A stretch of 64,000 nucleotides of DNA from Costus lasius. Its lineage: Eukaryota; Streptophyta; Magnoliopsida; Zingiberales; Costaceae. Under the pieces are notes generated by a model. The model saw nothing but the letters and a program-made list of their open reading frames with translations. It did not search any database and was not told where the DNA came from. The position numbers were made by a program, and so were the translations under genes. Of this stretch, positions 11,087 through 21,774 are shown piece after piece (the stretch's first letter is position 1; each line of letters opens with the position of its first letter). The stretch covers positions 3,100,001 through 3,164,000 of the forward strand of contig JANVAS020000222.1 in the NCBI GenBank assembly GCA_027563935.2, in the 5' to 3' direction.

Positions 11087-12788
11087 TGAAAGTGCCCCTT
11101 AGATTAAGGGGGTCCCCTTCTTGAGGGAGCAAAAACCCTAAAGTGATGGCGCATAAAATTTTGACTTGCGGAAACTAGGGTTTATAGGATCGACTTGCAT
11201 GTTAAAAGATCAACTTAATGAAAAGCTATTCAAGATGATGCAAAATGATCATACCATCGCCATGGAGTAGATGTCGCCTTGGAAGCTAAAGTCGCAAGTG
11301 CCACTTCTCCAAAGTCTCGCACACAAGAGGATGAAGGCAAACTCTTTGTTGCTCCTTGTGCTAGCAAGGGTTCAAAGAATCCTTGATCGAATGAGAAAGG
11401 GATGGAGATCTTTTTCTCTTGGCCGAATCCTCCTCAACCTTCAAGCGTCGCCACACACCACGAGAGTCGAGAGGAAAAATCAGTTCAAGTGGCAAGAATA
11501 GAGATTACTCTAATCGGACGAGAGCCCCCCACCAAGTGGAGATCATGGTTACTAAAAATAGTAACCACTCACCGCCCCATATGTTCACGCCAAGTGAACT
11601 TGTCGCCAAGCCTTGAACCATGCGCTCATTCCATGAGCGGTTCATTTCGGTTTGGTCCAAGACCAATAAATCCAAGTATTATGGTCTAGATCTTAAATAA
11701 ACCCTAAGGTTCCCGATCTAACCGTCGATCTCCTTGATGCTCCTGATCTGACCGATCTGGCATCTATTCTCTCGATCGAAGCTTACCGATCTCAAGCTCT
11801 AATCAATCAAACATGATCAGACCAGATCTCACTCACAATCAGAGATTAAATCCCTTTAAACTGAACCTGAACAATTCAGTCCACACGATCTGACTTAAGT
11901 AAGCCATATCATCAAATTGTGCGACCCTGAGGGTTTCCTTTAAATGTCGGTAACGATAATTCTCATTATCACTATCAGTGAGGGGTATCTAGCAACACAT
12001 CACTGTCTCCCGATATAGAGGAAAGAGTCTTCCAAGACTACACCCAAACCACAGCACAAGTGTGAATCATTTCACAAGGCATGCATATTTCCTTTGCCAC
12101 TGGATGTTCTTATTGGACAAGCCTGTCAAGCTCGTAACTCCAATATGATGAGCATGATTAGATCAGATGAACACTGTCACCTGGGTATGGCCATACACTC
12201 TCTCAATCATCTCATCCAGGGGGCCCCTTTAGAACATCACACTCCTTAAACAAGGAGACGGCAATCCTATGTCTATCACTAGTGCCCTAACCTGACTCAA
12301 GCTCATCATCCAAGATAGTCTATAATCATTATGTTTCAAATGATATTGAACTACCTCAAAACAATGACAATCATCATTTAGAAACACAAGTGATCTCAAG
12401 TCAGAGGAAATGTGCCACTTGTTGCAATCAAGGAATATTCATATTGCGACAAACAATTGAACATCCTAGTAGGGTCTGTCCAGTACATCCAATGTACCCA
12501 TGAGTCTACATCTTATTCCATGCTCGAAGCATCCTATAAGATTAGACTACATATTAGTCTTATCCATATCAAGGTTGTCTCATGTTCACCAAGATACATC
12601 GACTAAGGACATAATAGCATATCAGCCTAGCTGAACAGCTTTTGAGACATTATTCAGAAGAACATATATAGCAGCAGACAATGTAGCTAACTGAATAACA
12701 ACCATGCCTTTAAACATAACAGTTTATTACATGATACTGATACATTCCCATAGGCCTCAAACATTAGCCTTAAGGGCATACCCCAACA
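11087..12788 (-). repeat. 5' LTR of element A
   Basis: A 1702-bp partner of 3657-5358, beginning TGTTGGGG on the minus strand at 12788 and ending TTTCA at 11087. Promoter and RNA start should lie inside; I see no convincing TATA box. A possible 5' splice donor, ATG followed by GTATGA, is near 11250. Confidence 0.95.
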
Positions 12789-13433
12789 TTTGGAACCCTA
12801 GAATTGCATGATAGGAACCCCTTTTAGGTTAGTTCTTGTTGTTTGATTCTAGTAAGCTAACTACCATGATAATAATATAAATTTAGGATTGAGTCTAAGC
12901 TCTCAAACGTGGAGATCTTGTGCGAAAGCAAAGATCAGAATGTTAGAGAACCTTGAGTAAAACTAGTGTTGAGATTCGGATACACGAAAGTGATCCTTGA
13001 AATTCCACTAGAGATTATCGACTTAGAACTCGGATGCATGAAAGTGATTCTTGAGTTCTCATTTTGATGATTTACTTATCGTTAGCGTTGGGACGACTTT
13101 TGCGCCAGAGCAAAGATTTATCCCTGCATGGTTGTCTGCACGAAAGTGAGATAATCCTTTTATTCAAGTAAATTGCATCTTTGTCATGTTGAAATTAAAC
13201 TGATGAAATCCCTATTCATGTCTAGTCATAAAAATTAAAGTGAATGAAACCCGAGTCCCAGCTTCTCTCTCTGATAATTCCGTTTCAACGCTTTGGTCTT
13301 CGTTTGCTAGTTTGCACTCTTTCGATCTCCTAGATAGTGAAAAATCAATTATTCGGTACTCAGCATCATAGGCCCCTGTGGATTCAATACTTTCTTTATT
13401 ACTTCGAGTATCCGTACACTTGCGGACACAACA
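12789..13433 (+). mobile_element. Athila-like LTR i, right part
   Basis: Continuation of the LTR after element A; the first five bases are the second TTTGG copy. It contains repeated phrases of the kind cgaaagtgatcc, as LTR ii does in reverse. It ends CTTGCGGACACAACA, matching the LTR ii end (CTTGCGGGCTAAACA). No primer site follows at 13434; LTR-like segment R1 starts there, so this LTR has lost its own internal region. Confidence 0.75.
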
Positions 13434-14225
13434 TGGGTGCGAGAGATAGTGCTGCACTGATGAAAAAAAAAATCATAGTCAATAATGAAGATCCTGCTGC
13501 AAGAATAAATAAAATTAATGGAAATAGAGGCAGCGGAAGAAGTAAGAGGCTGCTGGTGGTGCTCCAGCAAATTTTTCTAGTGGAAAGCGATGTAGCTGGA
13601 GTTAGATTACCGGCTAGGAGATCTGAAGATGATGAGCGCTGAAGAAGTGGCAGTGGATGGTAGTCAGAGTTGCTGTGAATCAGGAGAAAAAGCTACAGGT
13701 GTCCAAGGATAGTAGAGTAGCCTATTGATTCCGTTATGAAAAGTAGCTATATCCTAGAATAAGATTTAATGATACAAAAAGAAAATAGACAGAACCATGA
13801 AGTAGGATAAAACTTGTTTTTTCTGGGTGTATGAAAATTAAAGTTTCAAAATCTGTCAGGAATTTATGGTATCAACAGAAAGAGGGCAAATCAGAATACT
13901 AAATCAAAACTGCTCAGAAGTTAATCAGATTCGAAAAGTTGCTATGCTTCATAGAATTGTCAGAAAATATTTTCATGAAAACAACTAATCCTCAAGATAG
14001 AACGAAACATGTACTTCCAATTTCAAGTGAAAGATCAGAGTTTCAACTCATCAAAGCATCTTAAAAATCTGCAGTAAAAGAGCTAATCAGATTAGTAAAA
14101 AAAACTACTGCAGAAATTAATCAAGTACCAAAAGATACTATATGGTATAGGATGATACATGAGCTTTAAAATTCAATAAAAATATCCAAATAATATACAA
14201 AGATGAGTAGTTCCATGTTGTGCCA
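13434..14225. repeat. LTR-like segment R1
   Basis: It matches R2 (19105-20600) in the same order, for example around gctgctggtggtgctcc and aacaactaatcc..agatagaacgaaacatg. R2 has roughly 0.7 kb more in its GA-rich part. Style and phrases (ctaatcagattag, cttccta) also recall the G LTR (34520-35700), so R is probably an LTR piece of a related element. No coding is supported. Confidence 0.55.
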
Positions 14226-14319
14226 AAGATCAAAAATTTTCCCAACTTAATTTCTTTAAATCACAGCGAGAAAACACCTAATCAGATAAGTAGAATGCAG
14301 GAAGCAAAGAGCAGAAATC
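14226..14319. other. Spacer between R1 and the palindrome cluster
   Basis: AT-rich sequence without recognisable features. Confidence 0.4.
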
Positions 14320-14660
14320 ATGGCACCGTAAAAAACATTACGGCACTACCGTATTTTTCACAAAATTTCAAAAAACTCTCGGGTAAGAAAACACTCAAAA
14401 TTACTGTACCATAAAAAAAATTAGAGTAGTACCCTAAAAGATGAAAAACTCTCAGAAATATTTTCAAGTGAAATTACGGCCAGTGAAAATTGTTACGGTA
14501 CTGCCGTAAAAACCATAAAACTTTTTGTACAAAAATTACCCAAAATTACGGCATCTAAAATTTCTTACAATAGTGTCGTAAAACGCTCAAAAGTTTTTGG
14601 TCAAAAATGGACCGAAATTATGGTACTGTGGAAATGATTACGGCAGTGCCGTATTTTGTG
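14320..14660. repeat. Cluster of TACGG..CCGTA imperfect palindromes
   Basis: Within about 340 bases there are repeated motifs such as TTACGGCACTACCGTA, TTACGGTACTGCCGTAA and TTACGGCAGTGCCGTA, separated by 30-60 bases of AT-rich DNA. The same motif family is concentrated in LTR i, ii, iii and iv. Here it lies downstream of the H coding remnants, in what would be the 3' untranslated part of H. Confidence 0.8.
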
Positions 14661-14807
14661 CAAACTTTTGATTTTTCCTGCAAAAAGAAAAAAAAATTAA
14701 TTCTAAAAATAAACTAAAATAAAAGAAACTAAGCAAAGTTATAGTGCTTGGGTTGCCTCCCAAGAAGCGCTAAATTTTAGGTCACTAGCTTGACCAAAAT
14801 TCAAATA
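14661..14807 (-). other. 3' region of element H with a GGGAGGCAACCC motif
   Basis: On the minus strand the sequence GCTTCTTGGGAGGCAACCC (about 14745-14770) is a purine-rich motif familiar from 3' regions of plant Athila-like and gag-only elements. It is followed by a T-rich run ending TTTTTGCAG, which looks like a splice acceptor. Function inferred only. Confidence 0.45.
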
Positions 14808-15529
14808 TCATGGCGAAGCAGGTGGATCAGTACCATAGTAGATAGCATGTAATTTTCTGCATTTCCATTGTCCAACAAGTTTAGCCACTAATCCAAACAT
14901 CCAAAAATTCATGTAAATCATGATTGAGATGGCTTTCTCAAATATGCAGAAATTAAAATAAAAATTTTTAAATCCACACAAAGGATATTCAATAATCTTC
15001 CTAAATTTGTTAGTAAGCAAAATCATTAGTCCTTTCTTTAATTTTTTATCATCAATTACAATAGGACTTCCATCAAAAGATTCAAGTGTTGGATCATCAA
15101 AATAGTCTTTCTGTCTCACATTAGATTCCTCAATAAAGCAAAAATTTTCAAATAAATCAGAAGATTGAACAATAAATATGGGCAAAACTTCAGAGTGAGA
15201 TTCATCAATGTTTGTAATATTCAAATTTTTTCAAGTTCCTCATGCACTTCATCAATTTCAAAATTACTAACAAAATCAGAGTAAGACTTTTCTAAATCAG
15301 TTCCCCTATATGTTTCATCGGATTTAACCACAAATAATATCATCAAAAGAATCAATTTCAAAACTATCGCAAAAATCAAAAAGAGATTTAACAAAATCAA
15401 TTTCCTCAAACTTTTCCACAAATAAATTATTAGATGAATCAATTTTACAATTATCAAAATCAGAGTGAGATTCATTAATCTTCACATAAGGCACAATCTC
15501 AAAACAATCAAAATCAGAGGGGGATTTTT
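14808..15529 (-). pseudogene. Degenerate second ORF of element H
   Basis: A 138-aa minus-strand ORF (14808-15224) follows a stretch (15225-15529) that reads in another frame as repeated acidic phrases such as NESHSDFDNC and SFEIDSFDDI, so at least one frameshift and stops separate them. The ORF end (KLHAIYYGTDPPASP) is of a kind I know from plant gag-only repeats. I recognise no enzyme domain; no RT or integrase is present. Product unknown. Confidence 0.5.
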
Positions 15530-16036
15530 CTAAATCAATTTTCTCAATTTATAAATGAAACTCAAATAAACAAGCTTGTTGTGTAACTGGGTTTCTAAGA
15601 TTTTCTTATGAGCTGTTAAAGATCCTACCTGAGAAGCAAGCTGGCTAATTATCCCTTTAAGGCCTTCAATTTCCTTGCTTCGATTTGTCATGATTTGAAT
15701 TTGATTTGTCATGAATTTTTCAAGCATGGGTTTTAACCTAAATTTCTCTGTATCCTCAAAGTATGGTTCAGAAACATGATTTGCATGCGTTAAAATTTGG
15801 CAATCAGAAGTATAATGATCAAAACATCCACAAATATCACATCTAATAGAATAATAAGATGTCCTAGAAGGATGCATATAAGAGTGTAATTTCAATTTAT
15901 GTGCAAGAGTGCACAATGAATCAACTTCATACTTACCTTGTGGCATGTATACCTCACCTCTTTCAGTTGCCCACGAGTTGTGATTAAAACACATATCTTC
16001 AAATCTATCAAGAACAGAAAGATTATCCAACACCAA
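15530..16036 (-). CDS. Gag-like protein of element H (partial)
   Basis: A 168-aa ORF with one CCHC zinc knuckle, CDICGCFDHYTSDC (CX2CX4HX4C), followed by a C-terminal segment rich in coiled-coil-like residues (IEGLKGIISQLASQVGSL), as in Athila-type gag C-termini. The N-terminal gag core is missing or upstream in another frame, so it is probably a remnant. It lies about 210 bases downstream of the tRNA-Asp primer site, where gag is expected. Confidence 0.6.
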   Translation of the reverse strand: MVLDNLSVLDRFEDMCFNHNSWATERGEVYMPQGKYEVDSLCTLAHKLKLHSYMHPSRTSYYSIRCDICGCFDHYTSDCQILTHANHVSEPYFEDTEKFRLKPMLEKFMTNQIQIMTNRSKEIEGLKGIISQLASQVGSLTAHKKILETQLHNKLVYLSFIYKLRKLI

Positions 16037-16247
16037 TCAATCAATTTTTTTTTTAAATTTTCTCAAAATATAAAAAAAAAATAGAAAATATAAAACACAA
16101 GCAAATTCACAAATTTCAAAAATCACAATTCTTTCACAACTTGTGAAAATCCAAAACCTGCGAAAACAGAAGACAAAGTTAAATCTAAAACAAATAATAC
16201 TTAGTCTAGCAATACTAACAACTATTTTGATATTAACAAAACTAAGG

Positions 16248-16265
16248 TCCCCAGCAACGGCCCCA
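16248..16265 (-). promoter_or_regulatory. Primer binding site of element H (tRNA-Asp)
   Basis: The plus strand reads TCCCCAGCAACGGCCCCA, which differs by two bases from the 3' end of plant Asp tRNA. Athila and related Ty3/gypsy elements use this tRNA as primer. The site lies six bases from the end of LTR ii, on the expected side for a minus-strand element. Confidence 0.85.
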
Positions 16266-16271
16266 AAAACT

Positions 16272-18061
16272 TGTTTAGCCCGCAAGTGCACGGATACTTC
16301 GAAGTAATAAAAGATATCGAACCACAGAGACCTACGTGTTAAGTACCAAATAGTTATTTTCTCACTAGCTAAGCAAATCGAATATGATGAAAGCACAAAC
16401 AAAAAGTAAACTAAATATTTGAGAGAGAAACTGGGACTAGGGTTTCATCCACCTTAATTTCCATGACTAGATATAAATAAGTGTTCATCAATCTAATCTT
16501 ATTATGATAAAGATATAATTTACTTCATAAATAGATTACCTCACTCTCGCGCAAACAATCATACAAAGAACCAATCCTCACTCTCGTGTAAGATTTATTC
16601 AATGCTGAAGATAAGTAAACCATTAACGAAGAACTCAAGGATCACTCTCGTGCATCCGAATTCTAAGTCAATCATCTTAAGTGGAAACTCAAGGATCACT
16701 CTCGTGCATCCGAATCTCAACACAGGTTCTACTTATGATTCTCCAAGGATCCAATACTCAATCTCTTGTAGTATCTTCACGTTTATCACATTAACTCGAT
16801 CCTAAATTCAGATTATTAACATGGCATTGCACTTCTAAAATTGACATAATATGAACAAACCTAATTTCTTACGATGAGTTCCTATCATTCAATTTTAGGG
16901 TTCCAAGTTCTCAAGCAAATCACCTCCCGGTCCACATCGTGAAAACTCTAAAACATGCTAATAATATAAATCTTCGAAAAATTAAAGACGTTCATCACAT
17001 AAGTAGAATTATCATAGTAAAGTTATCATGACGAAATAAAAATCATGTAGTCATAAAAATTAAAGAGGATTACATCCCATGTCCCATAAAGTGTCTAAGC
17101 TAACATAGTAGAGGAATTACAATAAATCATAGTTTAGAACGATAAAAAATCAAAGAGAAAGGGTAGAAGTTACAAAACAGGGGTATCCTCTCCTCTCAGC
17201 CGGCGCCCACTCTTTCATTGATTTATCCTCTGATTGAAACTTCTGGGGTATCCTCTCCTCCTACAGATGAAGCTTCCTTGTGAAAGTCGCGGCCTGAGGT
17301 GGCCTCTACGCCTCTCGGCGTGAGGCCAAACCCTAAGGATGCCTCCCTTTATTTCTCTTTGGACAATGGATTAAAATTAGGGCTTTTGCTCCCCTAGTCT
17401 TCTCCTTGTTGAGACGAGTTTATAGCTTCTTTCGGATCTCAATTTGGTGGTCTATAGCCTGAGAAATCGTCTTCGCAAGAAATCTGCGGAAGAATTGGGC
17501 ATCTGGGTGAAAATTACAGCACCGTGATGGAAATTACGGTAGTACTGTAATTGCTGTGAAATCTTCTCTATGGAATCTATTCCAAATTACGGCACTGAGA
17601 TGGAAATTACGGTAGTGCCATAATTGCCTTTGAAATCTATGAAATCTCGATAAGAAATTGGTCTGAAATTACGGTACCGTGAATAATTTTACGGCACTGC
17701 CGTAATTTGCCAACAAAATTCCAGAATTAAGCCGCCATGAAAATCGTTACGGTAGTGCCATAATTGATAATTACGGCCGTAAAAACCATTACGGCACTAC
17801 CGTAATTTCTCCAAGGAACTTGGTTTGACTTGAAATTTGATGTGTAGTCTCCTCATGATGACAAGAATATGCCCATGTGTTGGATTTGCTTGAAAACCCA
17901 TCAAAACGATGTCTTTTTACCTGAAATTGATCAAAAACCAAGAAAAGTGTAGATTCTGAAATATTTGACAAATAAAGCTTAAAAACAGGCAAAAGAGCAT
18001 AAATATGACACAAAAGACCAATGAAATGACACAAAATATACTATGAATTTTGGTGTCATCA
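16272..18061 (-). repeat. Athila-like LTR ii, 5' LTR of element H
   Basis: About 1790 bp, beginning TGATGACACCAAAATTCA on the minus strand at 18061 and ending GGCTAAACA at 16272. It is the only complete copy of this LTR family in the window. It holds a dense run of TACGG/CCGTA palindromes at 17515-17806, including the perfect TTACGGCCGTAA at 17771-17782 and TTACGGCACTACCGTAA at 17789-17805. No matching 3' LTR in the same orientation is found to the left. Confidence 0.8.
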
Positions 18062-19104
18062 GGGAGTCTCTCTCTCTTTTTGGAACTTGGATTCTTTCTT
18101 CCCAACAAATAGTAAGATAAATTGAATATCAGCTAGGTTAATCAATTGACATTAATTCAAAAATTACACTCATATGCTGATTTTATTCAAGAAAGATGTT
18201 TCACTCTTATATTGCATTCATCAAATAGCATACCTACCCAAAACCATATGCATCAATCAATGAAGGATTTCAACAAGTAGATATATATTGAAAAAATAAA
18301 TTCAGCATAATAGGTATATCTCCATTCACAAGCATTGATTGACATTCACACCATAGCAAAAATGAATATATTATCATAGCAATGCATCCATCCAAATTCC
18401 AAAAAATTAAATCGCACGTCATCATAGAAATTTCCACATCTCCTAAGAAAGCATACATCATTTGGTCATGAATATTTGATTCTCACACCTCTTATCACAC
18501 AAATTCAAGTCATGCATGAATAAAATTTCTACGCATTAAAAATAACAATATCAGTGCAAAAGGTGTGAAGCATCAAACTCATACAATCATAATCAAAAGT
18601 GTAAAATGATAGATTCAGGCAACCACATCGAATAGAAATCTTAGTAAGTGATACAATCATAGCAAATAACAAAACAAATCAAATAGAAATATCATACAAT
18701 CATATCGAATAAGATCACTAGAAAGTGCAAATGATGCTCACAAAACTATATAGCAAACTCAATCATTGTCCGGGTGTAGCATCGGGGCAGGTGCTGCTAA
18801 ACCATCCTCAAAGATGTGCCTTATGAAAATTTTACCTACGCAATTTTTAGATACATAAGGCTCAGACCAAAAATAGTATCTTACTTAAGCAAAAAACAAT
18901 AATTTTCTCAAAGTGTAATCAGAGATATCGCTAGAGTTCCAAAGAGGGTGCCGTTGGAAAAAGCTAATGCAGGCGAGAAGCAGAGGTAGAACAGATGCTA
19001 GCTGAAGAGCTACTAGCAATGAAGATGATGGTGTTGACAGTAGAGTGACGATGAGTAGTCTCGAGTGGCCTCCTGGAGACTACAGTCCTGGTGCCGAAGT
19101 CGTC
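18062..19104. other. AT-rich intergenic DNA, nothing recognised
   Basis: I see no ORF with protein character, no repeat shared with the rest of the window and no RNA gene. It may be the sequence into which H inserted. Confidence 0.5.
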
Positions 19105-20600
19105 AGCTGGTGGGCGGCGAGAGATGATGCTGCATAGATAAAAAAAAATTAGAGTCACTAATTGAAGATTCCGCTGCAAAAATAAAATCAATGGAAACAA
19201 AGGCAGCAGAAGAAGTAAGAGACTGCTGGTGGTGCTCCGGCAAATTTTTCTGGTGGACGGCGATATAGTCTAGAAATTAAGATGCTGGCCGGAAGAGATC
19301 TATCGCAGGAGAAACTGAAGTGTTGACGGCTGAGAACAGAGGCATAGGCAGAATCTAGAATTCTAGTGTTGCACATGTAGCAGTTGATTGGAGAGGTTCA
19401 AACAGTGGCTAGATGGATCGGTGATGTTGCTCACTGGAAACAAAGGCGGCAGTTGCTTGCAGTAAAAACAAAGAAATCTGGTGGGCGGCTGGTGAAGACG
19501 CTGCAGTGATCCTAGAGTCAACTCGAAACAGAGGTTTCTGGAGAAGGCCATAAGCGGTGGCTGCTGAAAACGAAGCTATTGTCGAAGAACTTTGCTACTG
19601 GTAGGGAGTCATCGCTAATGAAGATGCTTGCTTGCGGCTATTGAGATAAGAGTAGCTGGCGGTGTCTGGCTAATGAAACAGAGTGGCTGAAGCAGATCCG
19701 GAAGATGGGTAGCAGCTGGAAGAAGGTTTTGGCTAGAGATGGAGAGGGCTGCTAGAACTGTCGCCTTTAGACGAAACTGATGGTTGTTGCTGTTAGTGCT
19801 ATTGAAGATTGGCAGAGGTGGTTGATACTGCACAGCTTTGGAAACAGTGGTAGTAGCTGGAAGAAGGTTCTTGGTGGTGGAATCAAAGTTACCGCCTGAG
19901 AAAACATCTGCTTGGGAAGAAGAGGTGAACTTCGGTTGAGAAAACAAGCTGTGGTGACTGTTAATCAGAAGAATTGCCGGCTGGTAGAAGAAGCTCTCGC
20001 CGGCTAAATGAAGTTGGTAGCTGATTAGATGCTAGCAATAGATCTGAAGATGGTAGCTACTGGTTGGGTAAGATGGGGGAACTGCAGTTGAAGATTTCTT
20101 GATCTGGAGGCGAAAAGAAGCAGTAACAGGTTGAAAGCAAACAGAGCAGCCACTAATTCAGTTACGAAAAGTAGCAATACCCAAGAAGAAAATTTAATGA
20201 TCCATAAAGAAAATAGATCAAACCATGTTGTAGAATAAAACTTGTTCTTTCTAGGCATATGAAAATTAAAGGATCAATATCTGTCAGGAATTTAGGGTAT
20301 TAACAGAAAGAGGGCTAATCAGATTACTAAATTAAAAACTGCCCAGAAATTAATGAGACTTCAAAAGTTGCCATGCTTCCTAGAATGGTTTGAAAATATT
20401 TTAATGAAAACAACTAATCCACGAGATAGAACGAAACATGTTCTCCCTATTTCATTTGAAAGATCAGGGTTACAACTCATTAAAGCACCTTAAATACATG
20501 CAACAAAAACGCTAATCAGATTAGTAAAAAAAAACTGCTGCAGAAGTTAAATAGTTACCAAAAGATGTTATGTGTCATAGGATGATCCATGACCTGAGTT
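19105..20600. repeat. LTR-like segment R2
   Basis: Longer copy of R1, sharing its start (gcgagagatgatgctgc) and end (aaagatgttatgtgtcatagg). The extra middle part (about 19270-20170) is built of repetitive GA/CTG-rich phrases (ggtagctgctgg-like) that open short minus-strand ORFs rich in L, S and P; I regard those as by-products of composition. It is cut at about 20600 by the X' LTR. Confidence 0.55.
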
Positions 20601-20774
20601 CATCACTGCCAATGTCAGAGGAACCTACAGGGTCGCACAACTTGAAACTCGGGTTCTCATATTGATCTAGTAGCCTAATGATCGAGTTATTGGATAACAT
20701 GGATCTTTTTAGGAGAATCCATCAGCACAATTGTGCCTGATGAGATGGAAGGGACCTATTGGAACTAACTTCAT

Positions 20775-21260
20775 TTTTGGGCCAGATGGGCCAAATGGGC
20801 CCAATAGGCTAAATGGGCCAAATGGGCCAAATAGGCCAATTGGGCTAAATGAAGTCTAGCATGGAGTATGGACCAATGGGCCTCCAAGCCCAATGGGACG
20901 TGAAGCCTAGTTGGGCCATTAGGCCTAATGGGCCATGACAATAAGTTGCCTGGCCCAATAGACATCATGGTGAATTAAATACTGTATTTAATTATGGGAA
21001 TTAAATTATGTATTTAATGCTGTAATTAATTGTATATTTAATTCTGCAATTAATTCTGAGATTAATGATCAATTTAATTCTGAATTTAATTTTGAATTTA
21101 ATTCTGAATTTGAAGAGTCATGTCATCAATGACCATTATGAGACTTTAATTCAAGGTTTTAATGGGTCATTATGAGACTTTAATTCAAATTTTAATTATA
21201 TAATTAATTCTGAATTTAATTCTACAATTAATGATGAATTAATTCAGAGATTAATTACGA
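20775..21260. repeat. Two simple arrays inside the X' LTR
   Basis: First about 190 bases of imperfect gggccaaat/gggctaaat repeats, then about 280 bases of imperfect ttaattctgaattt repeats with two copies of a cattatgagactttaattca block. They look like local expansions within the LTR. Confidence 0.7.
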
Positions 21261-21294
21261 ATTTATTGCAGAATTCCAAAGGTCACATGATTTT

Positions 21295-21303
21295 CTATAA
21301 AAG
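21295..21303 (+). promoter_or_regulatory. Candidate TATA box of the X' LTR
   Basis: CTATAAAAG about 460 bases before the LTR end. The homologous X LTR has CTATAAA on the minus strand at 44528-44534, in a comparable place, supporting a conserved LTR promoter. Confidence 0.6.
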
Positions 21304-21762
21304 AAGAAGGGGAGGGTTGAGTTTGCGCCCAAAGGGCTTTACATCTATTCTTGGAAGAGATTTTCTCCTTGGCGCTTGCTCCCTTGTTCCTTCTCTTCTG
21401 GGCGATTGCAGGGTTGGACCTTCGCAGTTTCTTCCATCGTCCCCTCTTATCTTGGCGACTTCTCCTACTGGGTGGCGCAAGCTCTTGAGGATCTCTCCTA
21501 GAGGCATGGATCTTCTTCACGAGGCTAGCACCGAGCGTGGAAGAAGTGAACTCAAGCGTCGGCTGTGTGCGACACTACAGAGGGCGAACATTTGGGTGCC
21601 TGCATCGCATCCTTTGCTTTGCTTCAAGGTATCATCTCCTACTCACCGTATCGATTCCTTCGCATGACTCGATCTTCTGAGTTTTTGGGATTGGCCTGTT
21701 TCAAGGATTTCTTTCGCTATGCTTGTTTTAAAATTTTTAAAATCCCCGGGGTTACCCAACAG

Positions 21763-21774
21763 TGGTATCAGAGG
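21763..21774 (+). promoter_or_regulatory. Primer binding site of X' (tRNA-iMet)
   Basis: TGGTATCAGAGG directly after the LTR end, complementary to initiator Met tRNA with a variant last base. Confidence 0.85.

Larger units (their letters stand above)
3657..12788 (-). mobile_element. Complete Ty1/copia element A
   Basis: A 9132-bp element in minus orientation with 1702-bp LTRs (3657-5358 and 11087-12788), a primer site for initiator Met tRNA (11073-11084), a leader of about 1.8 kb, one gag-pol ORF (5379-9260) and a polypurine tract at 5359-5368. By eye I find only two base differences between the LTRs (near 3806/11236 and 3948/11378), so the insertion is recent. It is flanked by TTTGG on both sides and split the older LTR i. 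Every part needed for an autonomous element is visible, apart from an atypical protease motif shared by the whole family here. Confidence 0.95.
20601..21761 (+). repeat. Copia-2 LTR (X'), 5' part missing
   Basis: The plus strand matches the reverse complement of the X LTR (44023-45972), for example cagaggaacctacagggtcgc and gatcgagttattggataac. It ends ATCCCCGGGGTTACCCAACA just before a primer site. It contains two simple arrays absent from X: repeated gggccaaat units (20775-20965) and ttaattctgaa units (20980-21260). Confidence 0.75.

Noticed and set aside
13337..13642. 101-aa plus-strand ORF
   Set aside because: Spans the LTR i end and R1; no protein character.
16248..16265. Possible tRNA-Asp gene
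   Set aside because: Only the last 18 bases match, and it lies at an LTR end, so it is a primer binding site.
18062..19104. Host gene or RNA gene between H and R2
   Set aside because: AT-rich with only short frames; nothing recognisable.
19615..20258. Several minus-strand ORFs of 77-110 aa in R2
   Set aside because: Low-complexity L/S/P-rich frames created by GA/CTG-rich repeats; not preserved in R1.
21266..21667. 133-aa ORF
   Set aside because: Lies in the X' LTR after its TATA box, overlaps other frames, and has no domain or conservation in X.
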